NCBI RefSeq assembly: GCF_024732245.1
Contig: NZ_CP093845.1
Coordinates: 2,418,001 to 2,482,000 of the forward strand
DNA: 64,000 bases
From: Dietzia sp. B32
GTDB taxonomy: Bacteria > Actinomycetota > Actinomycetes > Mycobacteriales > Mycobacteriaceae
Reading direction: 5' to 3'
Shown piece after piece: positions 33,305 through 40,580 of the stretch; the stretch's first letter is position 1, and every line of letters starts with the position of its first letter. The position numbers were made by a program, and so were the translations under genes. The notes under the pieces are model-generated. The model was not told the origin of the DNA, searched no databases, and saw only the letters and a list, made by a program, of their open reading frames with translations.

Positions 33305-34378
33305 ATGGCCGACACGCCCGCCACCGGAAGCGCGCCCGACGCTGCTGCACTACGACAGTGGCTCGCAAGCCACCTGGGATCGACGGTCGGAGATGAGCTC
33401 GTGGTGCAGCCGATCTCAGGCGGCCGCTCGAACCCGACCTATTCCGTCGCAGACGGCGAGAACAGTTGGGTACTGCGGAGGCCGCCGTTCGGCCATGTCC
33501 TCCCCACCGCCCACGACATGGGTCGTGAGTACAGGGTCCTGACAGCGCTCCGCGACACCGCCGTCCCCGTCCCCCGCACCGTCGGCCTGTGCAAGGACCC
33601 TTCGGTGATCGGTGCCGAGTTCTACGTCATGGAGAAGCTGGACGGCACCACGCTCCGCACGCCCCGGGAGACCGCTCAGCTGTCCCGGGACGAGCGCGCG
33701 GCGTTGTCGGATTCCATGGTGGACCTGCTCGTGGAACTGCACAGCATCGATCCCGCCGACGTCGGCCTGGCTGACTGGGGCCGTCCGGACGGGTACCTGG
33801 AGAGGCAACTGGGCCGCTGGAAGAGACAATGGGAGCACTCGGTGACGTCGCCTCGTCCCGAGGTGGACGAGCTCTACTCGGTGCTGGCCTCGACGATCCC
33901 GTCGAGTCACCTTCCGGGCATCGTGCACGGTGACTTCAAGATCGACAATCTCATGGTGGATCGCAAGGACCCGACGCGGATCATCGGGCTGCTCGACTGG
34001 GAGATGTCCACGGTGGGGGACACACTCACCGATGTCGGGATCCTGTGCTCCTTCTGGGACCACGCAGGTGAGTTCCACAATCCCATCACCGCCGGGGCGA
34101 CCGCGCTCGAAGGATTCCCCCGGAGAGAGGCGCTGACCCGACGTTACGGTGCCCTCCGCGGGATCGACGTCCACTCCCTCGAGTGGTACCTGGTGTTCGC
34201 CGATTTCAAGATCGCGGTGATCCTCGAGGGCATCCATGCGCGCTACCTGCACGGCGACACCGACGCCGGTGATGACTTCGCACAAGTCGGGGCAATGGTC
34301 GGCCCGCTGTTGGACCGCGCTCTGAACCGTGCCTCCGAGTCGGGGATGCGCACCGGATCCGGCTCCCTCAGCTCGTGA
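33305..34378 (+). CDS. APH-fold phosphotransferase-like protein (ACAD10/11-type)
   Basis: 357 aa from the ATG at 33305, after a GAGAGAGAAGG stretch. Kinase-like motifs: WVLRRPP, HGDFKIDNLM (catalytic loop, around residues 215-225) and LLDWEMSTVGD (metal-binding Asp). This is the aminoglycoside-phosphotransferase domain that in eukaryotes is fused to acyl-CoA dehydrogenase (ACAD10/11) and in actinomycetes is often encoded beside a FadE. An acyl-CoA dehydrogenase gene follows by 49 bp, as expected. In the ACAD11-type system 4-hydroxyacyl-CoA is phosphorylated and then dephosphorylated; such a role here is inference. Confidence 0.88.
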   Translation: MADTPATGSAPDAAALRQWLASHLGSTVGDELVVQPISGGRSNPTYSVADGENSWVLRRPPFGHVLPTAHDMGREYRVLTALRDTAVPVPRTVGLCKDPSVIGAEFYVMEKLDGTTLRTPRETAQLSRDERAALSDSMVDLLVELHSIDPADVGLADWGRPDGYLERQLGRWKRQWEHSVTSPRPEVDELYSVLASTIPSSHLPGIVHGDFKIDNLMVDRKDPTRIIGLLDWEMSTVGDTLTDVGILCSFWDHAGEFHNPITAGATALEGFPRREALTRRYGALRGIDVHSLEWYLVFADFKIAVILEGIHARYLHGDTDAGDDFAQVGAMVGPLLDRALNRASESGMRTGSGSLSS

Positions 34379-34427
34379 GAATCGGCCCCTTCCCCACTCC
34401 ACCCGACCCAGAAAGCCCAGATAAACC

Positions 34428-35678
34428 ATGACGACCATGCGTACCGTCGCGCTGGATTCCCCGCCCGATGTCGGCTCCCTGGACCTCCGACCCTCAGAGC
34501 GGGCGCTCCACCTCCGCGACACCCTTGTCGACTTCATGCGCACCCATGTCTTTCCCGCGGAGGAACAGTACGAGGCATACCGGAACCGGGTCGGGCCACA
34601 TGATCACGCCCTGCCACCGGTCGTCGAGACACTGAAGAGTGAGGCGCGCCGCCGTGGATTGTGGAACCTCTTCCTGCCCGCGGAGTCCGGGATCGGTCAG
34701 CTCGACTACGCGTACCTGGCCGAGGTGACAGGGTGGAGCCTCAACCTCGCGCCGGAGGCGACGAATGGTCAGGCCCCTGACACCGGGAACATGGAACTCC
34801 TGCATCTGTTCGGTACAGACGCCCAGAAGCGGCGCTGGCTCGATCCGCTCCTCGACGGTTCGATCCGCTCGGCGTTCTCGATGACGGAAGTGGACGTGGC
34901 GAGTTCCGACGCGACGAACATCGAGACGAGGATCGAGCGCGACGGCGATCATTACGTGATCAACGGTCGCAAATGGTGGACCAGTGGAGCGGCCGATCCG
35001 CGGTGCCAACTCATGATCGTGATGGGGAAAACCGATCCGGGAGCCGAGACTCATCGGCAACAGTCGATGGTTCTCGTGCCGAGGGATACGGCCGGCGTGA
35101 GGATCGTCCGGGATCTGCCGGTGTTCGGTCACCACGACCAACACGGTCACGTCGAGATCGTCTACGAGGACGTGCGGGTGCCCGTCGAGTACCTGCTGGG
35201 CGAGGAGGGTGGCGGGTTCGCCATGGCGCAAGCCCGCCTCGGTCCGGGACGAATCCACCACTGCATGCGAGCGATCGGCGCGGCAGAGCGCGCCATGGAG
35301 TTGATGGTCACCCGAGCCCAGAGCCGGGTGGCGTTCGGCAAGGCGCTCGCGGAACAGGGGGTGGTCCAGGAACAGATCGCGGAGTCGCGCATCGCGATCG
35401 ACCAGGCCCGATTACTGTGCCACCTCGCTGCCAGGACCATCGATCAGCACGGGAACAAGGCCGCCGCGCAGTACGTCTCGGCCGCGAAGGTCGCCGTTCC
35501 GCGAGTGACACTGCAGGTGATCGACCGTGCGATCCAGGTGTTCGGCGGGGCCGGGGTGTCCGACGACGTGCCCCTCGCGGCCATGTACGGCTGGCATCGC
35601 GCGATGCGGATCTTCGACGGCCCGGACGAGGTTCATGTCCGGTCCCTCGCCAGAGCCGAGCTGCGCAAGTACAGGTGA
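34428..35678 (+). CDS. Acyl-CoA dehydrogenase (ACAD10/11-like FadE)
   Basis: 416 aa. FAD and substrate motifs: MTEVDVASSDATNI, GRKWWTSGA, LGPGRIHHCMRAIGAAERA and QVFGGAGVSDDVPLAAMYGWHRAMRIFDGPDEVH. Catalytic Glu near the C terminus fits DGPDEVH. The pattern is that of the ACAD11 group, matching the APH-like partner upstream. Weak Shine-Dalgarno; an in-frame ATG 9 nt downstream is an alternative start. It introduces an alpha-beta double bond into an acyl-CoA, or with its partner converts hydroxyacyl-CoA to enoyl-CoA. Confidence 0.9.
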   Translation: MTTMRTVALDSPPDVGSLDLRPSERALHLRDTLVDFMRTHVFPAEEQYEAYRNRVGPHDHALPPVVETLKSEARRRGLWNLFLPAESGIGQLDYAYLAEVTGWSLNLAPEATNGQAPDTGNMELLHLFGTDAQKRRWLDPLLDGSIRSAFSMTEVDVASSDATNIETRIERDGDHYVINGRKWWTSGAADPRCQLMIVMGKTDPGAETHRQQSMVLVPRDTAGVRIVRDLPVFGHHDQHGHVEIVYEDVRVPVEYLLGEEGGGFAMAQARLGPGRIHHCMRAIGAAERAMELMVTRAQSRVAFGKALAEQGVVQEQIAESRIAIDQARLLCHLAARTIDQHGNKAAAQYVSAAKVAVPRVTLQVIDRAIQVFGGAGVSDDVPLAAMYGWHRAMRIFDGPDEVHVRSLARAELRKYR

Positions 35679-35709
35679 CGTACCCGCCCCGAACCGGCAC
35701 GGAATAGCC

Positions 35710-35726
35710 GTCTCGGTGGGCGGGAC
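35710..35726. promoter_or_regulatory. Shared island palindrome, copy F
   Basis: GTCTCGGTGGGCGGGAC matches the consensus at 14 of 17 positions. It lies in the 182-bp gap before the small Cys protein and the hsaD-like gene, so these probably form a separate transcription unit of the same regulon. Confidence 0.6.
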
Positions 35727-35860
35727 GGTGAACCTCCGACCCACTCGCCCGGTGCGACGCTGTCACTGCGTGAGGTGGGGAGGTTCCGGACCCGGGTCTG
35801 GTTTCCTCTCAGAATCGCCCCGCAGCACCTACTTTCTGACTCTGGGGAGCGCCCTTGACT

Positions 35861-36133
35861 ATGCAGAAGCACAGTTGTGACACCTGCTCACGCGATGTGT
35901 TGGTGGAGAAGTTCAGCCCGGTCCACACCTCGATTCAGTGGCGTGGTGGCGCCAGCGCGTGCCCGTTCATCGCGCAAGGTGGCACGAAGGCCGGTGACTC
36001 CTCGCGTCAGTGCACCGCTCTGCGCCGCAGTATCGACCGTGCGGTGAACGACGGCGCGATTGCGGTGACGCAGGTCGAACTGCCGACCGGTGACGACATT
36101 CCCCGGCTTACCCGAGAGACGGAGTGCTCATGA
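35861..36133 (+). CDS. Small Cys-rich protein (zinc-ribbon-like), unknown function
   Basis: 90 aa from the ATG at 35861. A TTG two codons upstream (35855) is also well placed behind GGGGAG, so the start is ambiguous. C6-x2-C9 in HSCDTCSRDVLVEKF, then SPVHTSIQW, C34 in ACPF and C51 in SRQCTALRRSID: four Cys that could hold zinc or an iron-sulfur cluster. It overlaps the hsaD-like gene by ATGA, so the two are coupled. The small size and redox-metal look allow a guess at an accessory or electron-transfer protein for the oxygenases, but nothing proves it. I do not recognise a named family. Confidence 0.75.
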   Translation: MQKHSCDTCSRDVLVEKFSPVHTSIQWRGGASACPFIAQGGTKAGDSSRQCTALRRSIDRAVNDGAIAVTQVELPTGDDIPRLTRETECS

Positions 36134-36984
36134 ACCCGAACGAACCCGAGATGAGAGAACTGCGGACGGACCGCGGTGTCCTGCGATACCGCGAGGCAGG
36201 CGAGGGTCCTCCTCTGGTGCTGCTCCACGGCTCGGGCCCGGGGGTGACCGGGTGGCGGAACTTCTCCGGCAACCTCCCGGCCCTGGCACAACACTTCCGG
36301 ACGTTCATTCTCGAACTGCCGGGATTCGGCGTGAGTGACGATTTTGGAGCCCTGCACCCGATCGTCTCCGCCCAGGCCGCACTCGTGGCGTTTCTGGACG
36401 GCCTGAACCTCGACCGGGTGCGGCTGCTGGGCAATTCGATGGGCGGGTTCGTGGCGATGGACTTCGCGGCGGCGTTTCCCGACCGCGTCGAGCGTCTGGT
36501 CACCGTCGGAGGTGCCGGCGCGTCGCTGCTGGCGCCGACTCCGGGCGAGGGGATCGTGCGTCTGTGTGAGTTCGTCGAGGACCCCACGCGGGAACGGCTG
36601 GTGGCGTGGCTCAACTCGATGGTCTTCGACAAGTCCTTGATCACGAATCAGATGATCGATGACCGGTGGGAACAGGCGACTGACCCGGCCACGCTCGCAA
36701 GCGCCCGGCAGATGTACGGTCTGGCGGCGCTGCAGGGCATCGAAGCTCGCTTCCGGGAGCCTGAGGCAGTGGCGGGCTTGTCGTCGCTGTGTCGCGTTCA
36801 GGCGCCGACTCTCGTCACATGGGGGCGCGACGACCGTGTGAGTCCGCTCGACATGGCGCTCCTGCCGCTGCGTCTGCTGCCGAAGGGTGAGCTCCATGTG
36901 TTCCCGGATTGCGGGCACTGGGTGATGATCGAGCAGAAGGCAGCGTTCGAATCCGCAGTGATTGCGTTCCTTCTGCGCGACTGA
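36130..36984 (+). CDS. hsaD: HsaD-like meta-cleavage product hydrolase
   Basis: 284 aa from the ATG at 36130 (GGAG 5 nt upstream, ATGA overlap). Alpha/beta hydrolase with the C-C hydrolase signature LLHGSGPGVTGWRNFS, nucleophile elbow GNSMGG, acid WGRDDRVSPLD and His in FPDCGHWVMIE. The family (HsaD, BphD, MhpC) hydrolyses the dienoate made by extradiol cleavage. It therefore completes the kshA-hsaA-hsaC series, although it lies 12 kb downstream in its own unit. Confidence 0.92.
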   Translation: MNPNEPEMRELRTDRGVLRYREAGEGPPLVLLHGSGPGVTGWRNFSGNLPALAQHFRTFILELPGFGVSDDFGALHPIVSAQAALVAFLDGLNLDRVRLLGNSMGGFVAMDFAAAFPDRVERLVTVGGAGASLLAPTPGEGIVRLCEFVEDPTRERLVAWLNSMVFDKSLITNQMIDDRWEQATDPATLASARQMYGLAALQGIEARFREPEAVAGLSSLCRVQAPTLVTWGRDDRVSPLDMALLPLRLLPKGELHVFPDCGHWVMIEQKAAFESAVIAFLLRD

Positions 36985-37346
36985 CGGCCGTCGGCACCCG
37001 GGTGATCGTCCGCTTGTGATCGGGCGTGACGCCGGTGTCGGCGTTCTCGCCGTCGTGGCGGCTCGGTCAGCGCCACTCACCGCTGAGCACCTCTGATAGT
37101 CGGAGATCTGGTCGCTCGAGCGGGCACGGATTTCCTGCCCTGTCATCCATGCTCCGCGAGATGTCGCCACATGGTGCAGAACTTGCGTTGACCGTTCGAT
37201 GGACGCGGCCGGAGACGCTACCGTCACTCGCCCTTAGACCAAAGACAGCGGCACATCCAGCAAGAGTGAGTACCGCCCGTAGCGGCGACAAGTTCTTCGA
37301 GAACACCATGGTTCCGCAGCGCCAGCGGTCGCCAATCAGGCGCAGG
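36985..37346. other. Intergenic region, no gene seen
   Basis: This stretch lies between the convergent hsaD-like and alpha/beta-barrel genes. Short open frames on both strands (for example 37067-37309 minus) lack a Shine-Dalgarno and any recognisable pattern. Base composition is somewhat less G+C-rich than the neighbours. It marks the right edge of the catabolic island. Confidence 0.4.
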
Positions 37347-38075
37347 TTATGCCCCCGAACCGCGAGGCACCGTGTGACGGCCTCCGGTGAGGAGATCGGG
37401 GAGTGCCCGGTCGCCGGTCGGTGCGGCCACGCCGAGAACAGGCCGGTCGATTGCGCAGAATGTGTGAACCACGCGGTCGCGCACGATCCACAGGGGGTGC
37501 TCCGGATCGAACCACCGGTCGACGTGGGCCCAGTGGATCGGGTGGTTCATGTAGGAGTCCAGCAGGCCGTCGACATGGTCGTACTCCTGCTCCCAGGCGT
37601 GCGTCCAGTCGGTGGCTCCCACGGAGTCGGTGACGCGGGTGAGTTGCCAGGCGCGGATCTGTGGCACGTGTCGCGGCATCTGCAACGTCGCACGCTCGAA
37701 TGCAGCGACCTGCTCGGCCGGGGTGTCGGGGTGAACCTTCGCCAGCATCGTCCGGTAGATGCCCGGCTGGTCGGGGCCGGCCCGGCGCCCCGCGGAGCCG
37801 TCGCCGGTCGACTCGAAGCTGGCACCGACGACATGGTGGATGTCCTCGTGGGTCAGAGCTTCGTCGAGGGTCGAGCGGTGGGCGTGCCAGTGGTCCGCCG
37901 AGCCGAACCGGAGGCGGACAAGGATGTCCCCACCATTGCGTGCTCCGGGGAGGGTGGGGGCGACGACGACATCGGCGTCGGTGAACCGGCCGGTAACCGA
38001 TCTGAGATGCTCGAGAACGGGACCCGAGGCCCTGCTCGCGTCGACCAGGTGCACGGTGCGGATGACGTCATACAT
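37347..38075 (-). CDS. Dimeric alpha/beta-barrel-like protein (Dabb/EthD type), unknown function
   Basis: 242 aa from the ATG at 38075, with GGAGGG upstream; an ATG at 38093 would add six residues. Two repeats of a ferredoxin-like pattern are visible: MYDVIRTVHLVDAS...LVRLRFGSADHWHAH in the first half, GIYRTMLAKVHPDTPAEQVAAFERATLQMPRHVPQIRAWQLTRV in the second. The second resembles stress-responsive A/B-barrel proteins, with DWTHAWEQEYDHVDGLLDSYMNHPIHW. The start overlaps the stop of the upstream gene (ATGTATGA). Proteins of this fold often decarboxylate, isomerise or oxidise aromatic intermediates; a catabolic role is possible. Confidence 0.78.
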   Translation of the reverse strand: MYDVIRTVHLVDASRASGPVLEHLRSVTGRFTDADVVVAPTLPGARNGGDILVRLRFGSADHWHAHRSTLDEALTHEDIHHVVGASFESTGDGSAGRRAGPDQPGIYRTMLAKVHPDTPAEQVAAFERATLQMPRHVPQIRAWQLTRVTDSVGATDWTHAWEQEYDHVDGLLDSYMNHPIHWAHVDRWFDPEHPLWIVRDRVVHTFCAIDRPVLGVAAPTGDRALPDLLTGGRHTVPRGSGA

Positions 38076-38415
38076 CACAGAGACCCTCCACATCGGCGAC
38101 GTCTGCGGCCGAGGAACGACTTCGCCCGAGAACGTGCGGCGCCATCCTGGCCCACCACTCGGCTGACTCGGGGTCGTACCTACCGGCGATCGCCGCCTGC
38201 CACCACCCGGACGGGCCGTCGGCGGTCCAGATCGCGGTGACGGTGTTGGGCTCGCCGTCGATCCACACCGGCGGGCTCACCAGGAACCGGTCCAGAACGA
38301 GGCCCCGCGCCTCGGCGCGCGGTAGGTACTCGCTGCGGTACGCGTCGATGAACGCACGCGCGTGTCCCGGGCGAAGCACCACCCGGTCGACGATGGAGAT
38401 GCTGGGTTCGGTCAT
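38068..38415 (-). CDS. Small protein, ferredoxin-like fold (EthD/NIPSNAP-like), unknown function
   Basis: 115 aa from the ATG at 38415. A longer open frame upstream is shadow and pseudogene sequence. SISIVDRVVLRPGHARAFI, then EYLPRAEARGLVLDRFLVSPPVW, NTVTAIWTADG and WWQAAIAGRYDPESAEWW match the beta-alpha-beta-beta pattern of small dimeric barrels. Minus-strand TACGGT lies 7 nt before the ATG with no Shine-Dalgarno, so leaderless translation is likely. It is the first gene of a two-gene unit with the larger barrel protein. Confidence 0.72.
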   Translation of the reverse strand: MTEPSISIVDRVVLRPGHARAFIDAYRSEYLPRAEARGLVLDRFLVSPPVWIDGEPNTVTAIWTADGPSGWWQAAIAGRYDPESAEWWARMAPHVLGRSRSSAADVADVEGLCDV

Positions 38416-38422
38416 GTTCACG

Positions 38423-38428
38423 ACCGTA
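38423..38428 (-). promoter_or_regulatory. Probable -10 of a leaderless transcript
   Basis: Minus-strand TACGGT ends 7 nt before the ATG at 38415, supporting that start. Confidence 0.45.
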
Positions 38429-38639
38429 AGGCCGCAGTTCACACTCGGAACAACCGTTTCCCGGTATCCGGGATAGAACGCCGGGTTCACAAGCGGCAGA
38501 CGGCTGTGCGGACTTGTCCTGCGCGCGCAAGGAACCGGGTGAGCGGGCCGCTCCGCCGGTGCCGGTACCCGCGCGTGAGCTTGTGCCTGTGGCACGTTGC
38601 GAATCCGGGGTTTACCGCGGTAGGGCGACTCGGGTCGCG

Positions 38640-38768
38640 AACGGTAGCGCAGGCCGACGCGACGTGCCAGCCCAGCCAGGTCCCGCAGATCTCGCGGACC
38701 GTCGGGGCGAGCTGGCGCTGCATCGACGGCGGCAGATCGGGGAACAGGTGGAATTCGATGTGGGTGTC
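38640..38768 (-). pseudogene. Remnant of a fatty-acid desaturase C terminus
   Basis: Reading from 38768 leftward gives THIEFHLFPDLPP followed by RQLAPTVREICGTW. The third His-box of membrane desaturases (HxxHHLFPDLP) and the helix after it are recognisable, with His changed to Phe in the HH pair. A TGA stop lies two codons upstream (38775-38777) and no earlier His-boxes are found in frame, so this is a decayed fragment. The rest of 38429-38958 shows no intact gene. Such debris marks an old deletion or insertion edge next to tenA. Confidence 0.5.
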
Positions 38769-38958
38769 CAGGCCTCAGACGGGACGGGCATCGCATACTT
38801 CGACACCGTGACCCCGGCGTGCCGTTGGTCGATCGAGGAGACGGGCGTGCAGCTTGAGGAAGCAGACCCGACGTGGTTGAAAGACACACCAGGACGGGAC
38901 CGGGATACCGTCCGCACGGGCCGATCATCGCCCGTCTACTGCCGAGGGAGACAACGCA

Positions 38959-39621
38959 ATGAGCCTGTTCGAAACCCTGAAGATCCGCTGCGCCGACGAG
39001 TGGGAGGCCTACACCCGTCACGAGTTCGTCACCGAACTCGGGCGGGGGACGCTGCCGCTGGCGGTGTTCCGTGACTACCTCGTGCAGGACTTCCACTTCC
39101 TGGTGCAGTTCGCCCGCGCCAACGCGCTGGCCGCCTACAAGAGCCGCACCCTGGCCGACATCACCGCCGCCCACCAGGCGACCGGCGCGATCCTCGCGGA
39201 GACCGAACTGCACCTGCGGCTCACCGAACGCTGGGGAATCCCGCGCGCCGAACTCGAGGCCGCCGCCGAGAAGCAGGCCACCGTCGCCTACACCCGGTAC
39301 GTGCTGGATTCCGGCATGGCGGGGGACCTGCTCGACCTGCACGTGGCGCTGGCCCCGTGCACGATCGGCTATGCCGAGATCGGCGCACACCTGGCGCCCC
39401 GGCTCGCCGAGTACAGCGGCGAGCATCCCTACGGCGAGTGGATCTCCGAGTACTCGGGGGCGGAGTTCACCGCCGCTGCCGGCGCCGCGATCGAGCAGCT
39501 CGACGTGCTGTCCGAAGGCGGGCTCACCGACCGCCGCCTCGACGAGCTCACCGAGGTGTTCCGCACGGCCACCCGGTTGGAGATCGACTTCTGGCAGCAG
39601 GCGCTCGACAGCACGGGATGA
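38959..39621 (+). CDS. tenA: TenA-family thiaminase II
   Basis: 220 aa, the standard TenA length. FRDYLVQDFHFL (Tyr40, Asp44), the active-site Cys134 in LAPCTIGYAEIG, and C-terminal Glu in LEIDFWQQAL. TenA hydrolyses thiamine breakdown products (aminopyrimidines) so they can be reused in thiamine synthesis. No thi gene is nearby. Start as given; GGGAGAC lies upstream. Confidence 0.9.
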   Translation: MSLFETLKIRCADEWEAYTRHEFVTELGRGTLPLAVFRDYLVQDFHFLVQFARANALAAYKSRTLADITAAHQATGAILAETELHLRLTERWGIPRAELEAAAEKQATVAYTRYVLDSGMAGDLLDLHVALAPCTIGYAEIGAHLAPRLAEYSGEHPYGEWISEYSGAEFTAAAGAAIEQLDVLSEGGLTDRRLDELTEVFRTATRLEIDFWQQALDSTG

Positions 39622-39715
39622 GGCGCGGGCGTATCCGGGCGCGATCGGTCGCGGACTCTGTGGGACGTGGGTACGCTCAGTCGTTCCTGAAGAATTACGG
39701 TGAAAGGACGACTAC

Positions 39716-39871
39716 ATGATCATTCTTGGCGCAATTCTCTTGATCCTCGGATTCCTCTTGGACATCCCCATCCTCTGGACGGTCGGTCTCGTGCTCATCG
39801 CGATCGGCGTCATCCTCGTCATCCTCGGTGCGGCAGGCCGCGCGGTCGGTGGACGTAAACACTGGTTCTGA
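39716..39871 (+). CDS. Small membrane peptide, DUF6131 family
   Basis: 51 aa, MIILGAILLILGFLLDIPIL at the start. Two hydrophobic helices (3-24 and 26-44) separated by a short turn, ending GRAVGGRKHWF. AAGGA lies 8 nt before the ATG. This matches the small DUF6131 membrane proteins of actinomycetes, whose function is unknown. A very stable hairpin follows. Confidence 0.85.
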   Translation: MIILGAILLILGFLLDIPILWTVGLVLIAIGVILVILGAAGRAVGGRKHWF

Positions 39872-39902
39872 CACGCCGGGTCACATCTGACCCGGGGTGA
39901 GC

Positions 39903-39952
39903 ACGAGCGTCCGGCGCACAGTCCGCTAGTAGCGGGTGCGTCGGACGCTCGT
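39903..39952. terminator. Very stable hairpin between convergent genes
   Basis: Arms 39903-39919 and 39936-39952 pair over 17 bp with a single G-U wobble. The loop contains a second small hairpin CCGCT-AGT-AGCGG (39923-39935). It lies between the DUF6131 stop and the BLUF stop and probably terminates both. Confidence 0.75.
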
Positions 39953-39976
39953 CATTTGCACATCTGCTGAGCCGGG

Positions 39977-40465
39977 TCAGGAGGCGGCGGAGTGTTCCTT
40001 CGCCTTGAACCAGTTCGAGCAGTCCTCCGCCGACCGTCGCACCACGCCCTCATCCGCACCGGCGGCGAGGTCGTTGAAACTGTCGCGCACGCCGTGGAGG
40101 CCGACCGGCTCGTGGGCCCCGGGCGTCCCGAATCCCATCCGCCAATCGGGGAAGCTGCGGTCGACGGTCGTCTCGGTGAGGATCACTCGGAGGTGGTGGT
40201 GCCGCTCATCGGCGATGATGTCGTCCAGGAGGGCATCCACCTCGGTCGGTGGGCCCTCGAGGAACTGGATGAAGCAGTCGTCCCGGAAGAGCAGGATGCC
40301 GGTGATCCCCACGCGACGATTGCGGTGCCTGGCAGTGCGCAGGATCGACTCGAAGTCCTCGGGCACCATCTGCCTGGTCGGCGTACTCGTGTACACGAGG
40401 TACTTGAGAAGGCCCTCGTCCGGCACCGCGGTCTGCACCTCGGTCGACTCGGCGTCGGAACGCAT
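39977..40465 (-). CDS. BLUF-domain blue-light photoreceptor
   Basis: 162 aa. BLUF domain at about 20-115: KYLVYTS (flavin-bonding Tyr25), ARHRNRRVGITG (Asn49), CFIQFLEGP (signalling Gln67) and FPDWRMGF (Trp108, Met110). All residues of the light-switching hydrogen-bond network are present. The C-terminal 45 residues have no recognised output domain and end in an Ala/Ser tail, so this is a short BLUF that must act by protein contact. GGGGG lies 5 nt before the ATG. It is 115 bp downstream of moeA on the same strand, so it may share that transcript or have its own promoter. Confidence 0.92.
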   Translation of the reverse strand: MRSDAESTEVQTAVPDEGLLKYLVYTSTPTRQMVPEDFESILRTARHRNRRVGITGILLFRDDCFIQFLEGPPTEVDALLDDIIADERHHHLRVILTETTVDRSFPDWRMGFGTPGAHEPVGLHGVRDSFNDLAAGADEGVVRRSAEDCSNWFKAKEHSAAS

Positions 40466-40580
40466 CGGGACCCCCGTTCTCGCCTGCGGCGAAGTACGAC
40501 GTGCGCAGGCTGGTCAACGCACCTTCCCCCGGACTGTACGGCGAATTCCCGCACCCGGGCCGGGCGGGGGCGGCGCCCCT

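Noticed and set aside
38362-38811. 149-codon plus-strand open frame
   Set aside because: No Shine-Dalgarno or recognisable pattern, and it is antisense to the small barrel gene and the desaturase remnant.
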